From positions 6,696,001 through 6,760,000 of the forward strand of contig NZ_CP133771.1 in the NCBI RefSeq assembly GCF_031348265.1: a stretch of DNA of 64,000 nucleotides, written 5' to 3'. The notes beneath the pieces were generated by a model. It searched no databases, was not told where the DNA came from, and saw nothing but the letters and a program-made list of their open reading frames with translations. The position numbers and the translations under genes are program-made. The stretch comes from Streptomyces collinus. Its GTDB lineage: Bacteria > Actinomycetota > Actinomycetes > Streptomycetales > Streptomycetaceae. Positions 59,265-64,000 of this stretch are shown piece after piece (within the stretch, counting starts at the first letter, position 1; each line of letters begins with the position of its first letter).

Positions 59265-60584
59265 TCAGTCCCGCACCAGGGGCGCGCCCGCGTCCCGCCA
59301 GGCGATGATGCCGCCGGCCAGGCTGCGTACGTCCGGATGGCCCATCCGGGTCAGCAGCGCCCCGTACCGGGCGGACTGCTCACCGACCGGGCAGGCCAGC
59401 AGCACCGGCTGACGCCGGCTGAACGGCAGGCCGCCCCGCACGAGTTCCGCGAACAGCTCGTCGACGATGTTGACCGAACCGTCGATGTGCAGCGCCGCGT
59501 ACGCGTAGGGGCTGCGCAGGTCGACCACGAGCGGCCGGTCGGTCTCGATCCAGCGCCGGGCCTCGGCCACGGTGACCGACGGCGCCCCGCCGACCTCGGC
59601 CTCGGACAGGTCGGCCGGTGAGTTCCTCCGGGGCGGGCGGCCCAGCAGATCGGGCCGCCGCTGCCGGACGTAGCTCAGATAGCTCTCCACCCGGTCGCAG
59701 ACGATGAACACCGCGGTCCGCCGCTCCTCCGACTCCGCGTCCAGCGCCCGCAGATGGCGGACGGCGCCGAAGTAGGCCGCCCCGCCGGTGGGCCCGCCCA
59801 GGATGCCGCAGCGTCGGTTCAGGGTCAGCATCCCCTCGATCGCCTGGTCGGCGGTGACCGACTCCATCGTGTCGTACGTCTCCGGGTCGAACAGACCCAC
59901 CTCCTGCACCTCGTCGATGGTGCGGATGCCGGGGATGAAGTCGGACTTGGCCGCCACGAGCCCGACCACCCGCACGGAGGGATCCTCCTCGCGCAGCGCG
60001 CGGGCGACGCCCGTGGAGGACCCGGCCGTGCCCACACAGGCGACGAACCAGTCCGGGACGCGGCCGTCCAGGTCCTTGACGATCTCCGGTCCGGTGCCGG
60101 TGAGATGGGCCTCGGTGTTGCGCGGGTTGAAGTACTGGTCGGTGTGCAGATAGGCGCTGCCCGAGGCGGCGAGCGTGCGGTGGAACAGGGTCAGCGGATC
60201 GTCCGTGGCGGTCGGGTCCAGGCACTCGCTCTGCCCCGGCAACTCCTCGATCTCCGCCCCGAGCAGCAACAGCAGGTCCTTGATCTCCGGGACCCGCATC
60301 CGGTTGGTGACGCTCTTGAAGCCCAGGCCGTGCATGCCCGCGATGACCGCGAGGGCCTTGGCCGTGTTACCGCTGGACAACTCGACCACCTGACTGCCGT
60401 GTTCGACCGCCTCGGCCAGCAGGGGTCCCGCCATGCTCCAGGCGGCGCGGTCCTTGACCGAGCCGAAGGGGTTGAGCATTTCGAGCTTGGCGTACAGATC
60501 GATGGTGCGCAGGCCGTGCACCGCCGGGTCTATCCGCACCAGAGGGGTGTTGCCTATCGCCTCGGTGATGCTGTCGTACCTCAC
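59265..60584 (-). CDS. Cysteine-synthase-like PLP enzyme fused to a rhodanese domain
   Basis: 439 residues from the GTG at 60584 (GTGA overlap). Residues 1-320 are a fold-type II beta-synthase: IGNTPLVRID, NPFGSVKDRAAWSM with the PLP Lys, SSGNTAKALAVIAG, and ILGGPTGGAAYFGAV binding phosphate. After a linker, residues about 335-439 are a rhodanese: VTVAEARRWIETDRPLVVDLRSPYAYAALHIDGSVNIV and the active loop LLACPVGEQSARYG with its Cys. The fusion could attach sulfur to an O-activated amino acid and receive persulfide on the same chain. It differs from ordinary CysK in length and by this C-terminal domain. Confidence 0.88.
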   Translation of the reverse strand: MRYDSITEAIGNTPLVRIDPAVHGLRTIDLYAKLEMLNPFGSVKDRAAWSMAGPLLAEAVEHGSQVVELSSGNTAKALAVIAGMHGLGFKSVTNRMRVPEIKDLLLLLGAEIEELPGQSECLDPTATDDPLTLFHRTLAASGSAYLHTDQYFNPRNTEAHLTGTGPEIVKDLDGRVPDWFVACVGTAGSSTGVARALREEDPSVRVVGLVAAKSDFIPGIRTIDEVQEVGLFDPETYDTMESVTADQAIEGMLTLNRRCGILGGPTGGAAYFGAVRHLRALDAESEERRTAVFIVCDRVESYLSYVRQRRPDLLGRPPRRNSPADLSEAEVGGAPSVTVAEARRWIETDRPLVVDLRSPYAYAALHIDGSVNIVDELFAELVRGGLPFSRRQPVLLACPVGEQSARYGALLTRMGHPDVRSLAGGIIAWRDAGAPLVRD

Positions 60585-62047
60585 TGAGCTCCCCTCGCGG
60601 GCGTGATCGGCCAGAACTGGTCGTCGAGGCACCAGCGCCAGGCATCGCCGTCCTGCCAGGCGGCGACCTTGCCGGCGGCGGGCTGGTGCTGGGCGCGGGT
60701 GGCGTGGAAGTCCATGGCGTAGCCGGCGGTGTTGGCGAAGGCCAGCAGGTCGCCGGGTTCCGGGCGGCGCGGCAGGAACACCGTGCGCCGGGTGATCAGG
60801 TCGGTCTCCAGGCAGAGGCTGCCGAAGAGATGCACGGCGACGGGCACGTCCCCCGGCCCGGCTCCGCCCCGGGGGACGACCACGGGGTCCATGAGCACTC
60901 CGTGGTCCTCCAGCGCGATGTCGTCCGCCTTCGCGGCCAGCCGTACGAGCAGTTCCCCGCCACCCTCCTGGGTGCGGACCTCCAGGACACGCGCGAGGGT
61001 GAGTCCGCACTGGTCCAGCAGCGCCCGGCCGGGCTCGGTGTGCAGGTCGTACAGGTGCTCCAGCAGCAGCGCTGCCAGCGGGCGCCCGCCCAGCGAGGCG
61101 GCGGGCCGGGCCAGCAACTCGTCCAGGTAGGCGGCGCCGGCCACGGACCGGTATGCGGGGTACAGACCGAGCGTGCCGCGCAGGGTGCCGGACTCGTTGC
61201 GCAGCCCGTAGCCGTGCCCGCCCCACGTCAGAGGCGGACGCCGGCCGAGGACGGCCGCGGTCAGCGCGGTCGTGTACGCCTCCCACTGCTCGCGCTCGGC
61301 GAGATAGCCGATGCCGAACCCGCCGCCGATGTCCACGGCCCGCGGCCGCAGCCCCCGGCTCCGGCACAACTCCAGCGCGGCCAGGCTCCCTTCGAGGGCG
61401 GTCGCCTTCTCCGTGACGCTCGTCGTGTCCAGATGGAAGGCCACCCCCGCCGGATCGACCGCGTCGGCGTGCCGCTCGACCGCCTCCAGCAGCAGCTCCA
61501 ACTCCCTTACGGGCGTGCCGAAACGGCTGCGCCGGCTCAGCACCTTCACCCCTGACGACTCGAAGCCCGACAGCCGCAGCAGCACCCGCACCGGGGCGAG
61601 CGTGTGCTTGCGCACCAGGGCGGCGAGCTGGTCCAGCTCGGCGACGGCATCGACGCTGACCGTGACACCCGCACGGGCCGCCAGCCACAGGAACTCCGGG
61701 TTCTTCGGCCCCGTGGCCGTGATCCGGCCGGCACTGAACCCGGCACCCAGCGCGTGCTGCAACTCGCCCAGCGACGCGACGTCCACGCCCGCGTCCGTCG
61801 CGGCGAGCCGCCGCAGCAGCGCGCTGGACCGGTTGGCCTTGTGGGCGTAGAAGACCTGGCCCGACAGGTGGTGCGAGCGGTACACCGACCGGAACCGCTC
61901 CAGGTTCTCGGCGATCTGGTCCGGCACCACGACGTGCAGGGGTGAGCCGAGTGCGTCGACGATCGAGTGCAGCGTGCCGTGCGCCGCCACGAGCGACCTC
62001 AGCCGTGGCTCCAGCCGCGGTTCGAGATACAAGGGCCGGCCGTCCAT
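60581..62047 (-). CDS. Y4yA-like fold-type III PLP decarboxylase
   Basis: 488 residues from the ATG at 62047, with AGGAGGGGGAG upstream. Alanine-racemase-fold decarboxylase features: VFYAHKANRSSALLR with the PLP Lys, VDVASLGELQHALGAGF, AVDIGGGFGIGYL binding the PLP phosphate, and LFGSLCLETDLIT equivalent to the C-E-x-D pair of diaminopimelate/ornithine decarboxylases. It resembles the rhizobial Y4yA protein. A canonical His-Ile-Gly-Ser dimer motif is replaced by AFHLDTTSVTE, so the substrate is probably not diaminopimelate. First gene of a three-gene operon. Confidence 0.85.
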   Translation of the reverse strand: MDGRPLYLEPRLEPRLRSLVAAHGTLHSIVDALGSPLHVVVPDQIAENLERFRSVYRSHHLSGQVFYAHKANRSSALLRRLAATDAGVDVASLGELQHALGAGFSAGRITATGPKNPEFLWLAARAGVTVSVDAVAELDQLAALVRKHTLAPVRVLLRLSGFESSGVKVLSRRSRFGTPVRELELLLEAVERHADAVDPAGVAFHLDTTSVTEKATALEGSLAALELCRSRGLRPRAVDIGGGFGIGYLAEREQWEAYTTALTAAVLGRRPPLTWGGHGYGLRNESGTLRGTLGLYPAYRSVAGAAYLDELLARPAASLGGRPLAALLLEHLYDLHTEPGRALLDQCGLTLARVLEVRTQEGGGELLVRLAAKADDIALEDHGVLMDPVVVPRGGAGPGDVPVAVHLFGSLCLETDLITRRTVFLPRRPEPGDLLAFANTAGYAMDFHATRAQHQPAAGKVAAWQDGDAWRWCLDDQFWPITPARGAQ

Positions 62048-62536
62048 GCGCGCTCCCCCTCCTGAGGCCGCCGCACCCGTCATCCGGGCACGTCGGACAC
62101 TCCCCGCGTATCGCCGTATAGCCCATATCCATTCTTCGGTCGCTTTACGCCCTGTAAGGCCCGGGCCCAGGGCCTGGGCCGGTGTGAAGCGGATCACGGG
62201 CCGGGCCGCGGCGCGCGCCGGGCGCGAGGCGGCGGCATCCGCGGTTCACGGCTCGTCGCGGGCACGCCCCGTGCGGCACGCATGTGCCTGACGCCCCGCG
62301 GGCACCCCGGCCGGAGACCGGCGCCGACCGTCCGAGGAGGGACGTGGACCGGCATCCGCGCCGGCTCGTCACCCCCTCGCCGCCCTCGGTGAGGGGCTCG
62401 GCTCCCGGTAGCAGACCGGTGACATTCGGGACGGACCCGTAGCGGGCCGGCAGGGCAACGCATGCGGCCGGTGACGGGTCGTACTGGGGGCAAGGGCAGA
62501 AGCCCGGGCAGCCGACCGGGAAAACCGGGGGAACCA
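62048..62536. other. Intergenic region, 489 nt, divergent promoters
   Basis: Separates the PLP operon from the secreted-protein gene. TATACG near 62114 on the minus strand is a possible -10 of the PLP operon. GGCCCAGGGCCTGGGCC (62164-62180) is a dyad between the two promoters and could be an operator. No supported gene was found. Confidence 0.45.
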
Positions 62537-63187
62537 ATGGGGGAGACCATGAAGATCCGTGCCCGAGGAATGCGGCAGAACCGAGGCATCCGCACCACCG
62601 TGGCCGCGCTGGCGGCCGTCGCCGGTGTGGCCGCAGCCGCCGTCCCGGCCGTCGCCGCCACCGCACCGGCCTCCGGTACGCCCCGTTTCCTGGAGCCGGC
62701 CGAACTGCCGCCGCACCCGACGTCGCCCTGGTACGCCGGTCCGGTCACCGCCGGTCAGCCCGACCCGCTGCCGGTCTGCGTGGGCGACGCGCTGCCGTCC
62801 ATCACCACGCACCGGGACTACTGGACGGAGTACGACACGAACGCCCAGCAGATCACGGTCGTGGAGCGCAGCGAACAGCGGGCGAAGAACTTCGCGGCAC
62901 TGCTGCGCAAGGACCTCGCCGGCTGTGCGAAGAAGCTGATGCAGCAGGACCCGGACATCACGGCGACGCAGAAGTACTACGGCCGGCTGAACGTCGAGGA
63001 GGGCGCCGACGTCTACGGCATCCACACCGCCTCCGCCTGGGGCTCCTCCGACATCGGCCTCTTCTCGGTCGGCCGCGACGGCACGACCGTCACGGTCGTC
63101 CGCTGGGGCCAGATGGGCAATTTCCAGCACGCGCAAGTGGCGGACTTCAAGGCCACGACGGTGACGGCGGTGAACAAGCTGTACTGA
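62537..63187 (+). CDS. Secreted protein of unknown function
   Basis: 216 residues from the ATG at 62537 (GGGGGA about 5 nt upstream). An ATG four codons later is also possible. Signal peptide: basic start, then TTVAALAAVAGVAAAAVPAVAA with cleavage expected after AVA. The mature part has two Cys (VCVGDAL and GCAKKL) likely in a disulfide, and alternating strands (ITVVERSEQRAKNFAALLRKDL; YYGRLNVEEGADVYGIHTAS; TTVTVVRWGQMGNFQHAQV), similar in layout to extracellular sensor domains of actinobacterial kinases, without a recognisable family signature. Confidence 0.75.
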   Translation: MGETMKIRARGMRQNRGIRTTVAALAAVAGVAAAAVPAVAATAPASGTPRFLEPAELPPHPTSPWYAGPVTAGQPDPLPVCVGDALPSITTHRDYWTEYDTNAQQITVVERSEQRAKNFAALLRKDLAGCAKKLMQQDPDITATQKYYGRLNVEEGADVYGIHTASAWGSSDIGLFSVGRDGTTVTVVRWGQMGNFQHAQVADFKATTVTAVNKLY

Positions 63188-63191
63188 CGGC

Positions 63192-63737
63192 TCAGCCCCG
63201 GGGCGGCTCGGCCGGGGCGTCGTACACGAGGAGCCCGTCAGCGCGCAGACGGGCTCCCGGTGTCGGCGAATGGGCACTCAGACGCCCGTCGTGCATGAGG
63301 TGGTGGGCCGGTGCGCCGCGGGCCAGTACCGCGAAGTCGGCGATCAGCCGGCGGTGACAGCGCCACCAGACCGCCTCGCTGCACATCACGGCCGTGCGGG
63401 CGCCCGCGGCCTCGTGCAGCAGGCGGTCCATCGCGGTGACGAACTCGGGGGAGCGGGTGTGGGCGGCGTAGCCGCGGAAGGACGCGTTGCGCCACACCAC
63501 GTCCGGACTGTCCGCGGGCAGGGGGCGGAACCCTCCCAGTGCGGGTTCCCACCGGTAGGTGATGCCGGCCGCCGGCATCCACTCGGCGAGCCGCTCCCGC
63601 AGCAGGTCGGGGTCCCGCCGGCTGCCGGGAGCGGTCCGCACGTCCACGACGGCCGTCACCCCGGCACCGTGCAGCAGCTCGCCGATCCGGTCCCGGCCGG
63701 CGGTGCTGTGCCCGAAGGTCAGCAGAAGCGCGTCCAC
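63192..63737 (-). CDS. DUF488 domain protein
   Basis: 181 residues, GTG start. The N-terminus LLTFGHSTAGRDRIGELLHGAGVTAVVDVRTAPGSRRDPD and the C-terminal AVMCSEAVWWRCHRRLIADF carry the conserved motifs of DUF488 (GHS..., DVR..PxSR, CxExxxxxCHR). The family is metal- or nucleotide-linked but without a settled role. Its stop is 4 nt from the convergent secreted-protein stop. Confidence 0.92.
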   Translation of the reverse strand: MDALLLTFGHSTAGRDRIGELLHGAGVTAVVDVRTAPGSRRDPDLLRERLAEWMPAAGITYRWEPALGGFRPLPADSPDVVWRNASFRGYAAHTRSPEFVTAMDRLLHEAAGARTAVMCSEAVWWRCHRRLIADFAVLARGAPAHHLMHDGRLSAHSPTPGARLRADGLLVYDAPAEPPRG

Positions 63738-63789
63738 AGGAGCGGACTTTCCCGTTCCGGCGGGCCCACACCTGAGGACGCGCTTCCGG

Positions 63790-64000
63790 TCAGATGTCCC
63801 GGAACGTCTCGATCTGCGCCCCGACCGAGTTCAGCCGTTCCGCCAGGTCCTCGTAACCCCGGTTGATGACGTACACGTTGCGCAGCACCGACGTGCCCTC
63901 GGCGGCCATCATCGCCAGCAGGACGACCACCGCGGGGCGCAGCGCCGGCGGGCACATCATCTCGGCGGCGCGCCAGCGGGTCGGGCCCTCGACCAGGACG
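63790..64000 (-). CDS. UDP-N-acetylglucosamine 1-carboxyvinyltransferase-like protein (5' partial)
   Basis: Only the last 69 residues are in the window; the gene begins beyond 64000. The frame reads EMMCPPALRPAVVVLLAMMAAEGTSVLRNVYVINRGYEDLAERLNSVGAQIETFRDI, the end of the EPSP-synthase fold used by MurA. MurA makes the first committed step of peptidoglycan synthesis, adding enolpyruvate to UDP-GlcNAc. Streptomyces often has two MurA-like genes, and the short C-terminus does not tell which this is. Confidence 0.8.
   Translation of the reverse strand, partial: VLVEGPTRWRAAEMMCPPALRPAVVVLLAMMAAEGTSVLRNVYVINRGYEDLAERLNSVGAQIETFRDI

Overview
The window is high-GC DNA with strong third-position GC, many GTG starts, start/stop overlaps of 4 to 11 nt, and actinobacterial families (SepF-like, DUF5999, ECF41, nitrate reductase/flavoprotein fusion, Hen1-Pnkp). 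It is best read as part of a Streptomyces chromosome. The left edge is the end of a type I polyketide synthase. The rest is mostly metabolic, transport and regulatory genes. I found no rRNA, tRNA, CRISPR array, insertion sequence or prophage.

Layout. 1-5.2 kb: last PKS module (AT-DH-KR-ACP-thioester reductase), closed by a strong hairpin. 5.3-12 kb: small and hypothetical genes (FMN-binding protein, a two-gene cytosolic/membrane pair, methyltransferase, amidase, acyltransferase with a candidate leader peptide, DUF2945/DUF3140, and a double-glycine RiPP-like precursor). 12.4-16.1 kb: two CNNM/CBS membrane proteins and a divergent MarR/YceI pair with three palindromic sites between them. 16.1-22.1 kb: a polytopic membrane protein and a nitrate reductase fused to a flavoprotein reductase. 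22.3-26.3 kb: SepF-like protein, ATPase plus MazG-like pair, small proteins and an F420-type oxidoreductase. 26.5-30.5 kb: Hen1-Pnkp RNA repair operon. 30.5-32.4 kb: SPFH/NAD-kinase-like operon. 32.5-36.4 kb: arginine deiminase pathway without carbamate kinase.

37.2-50.6 kb holds an aerobic aryl-CoA degradation pathway in two blocks: enoyl-CoA hydratase plus bifunctional flavin monooxygenase/OYE-type reductase at 37.2-40.4, and aryl-CoA ligase, PaaX regulator, acyl-CoA dehydrogenase and RidA at 46.5-50.6. The same operator-promoter signature, with identical internal spacing, lies in front of both blocks. Between them sit an ECF41 sigma factor, an FAD oxidoreductase, a molybdate ABC transporter and a YihY-type membrane protein.

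51.2-58 kb looks like a metal island: a five-gene NikABCDE-type importer behind a near-consensus Nur box, then an ArsR repressor with an SmtB-type alpha5 zinc site, a histidine-rich protein built from a tandem repeat, and a methyltransferase. Palindromic and Fur-family-like boxes link these. 58-62 kb is a tight operon of three PLP enzymes, one carrying a fused rhodanese domain, which suggests an uncharacterised sulfur-transfer pathway. The window ends with a secreted protein, a DUF488 protein and the C-terminus of a MurA-like enzyme.

A recurrent regulatory theme is a TANNNT-like -10 box only 6-7 nt before the start codon with no usable Shine-Dalgarno, which predicts leaderless transcripts for at least eight genes.
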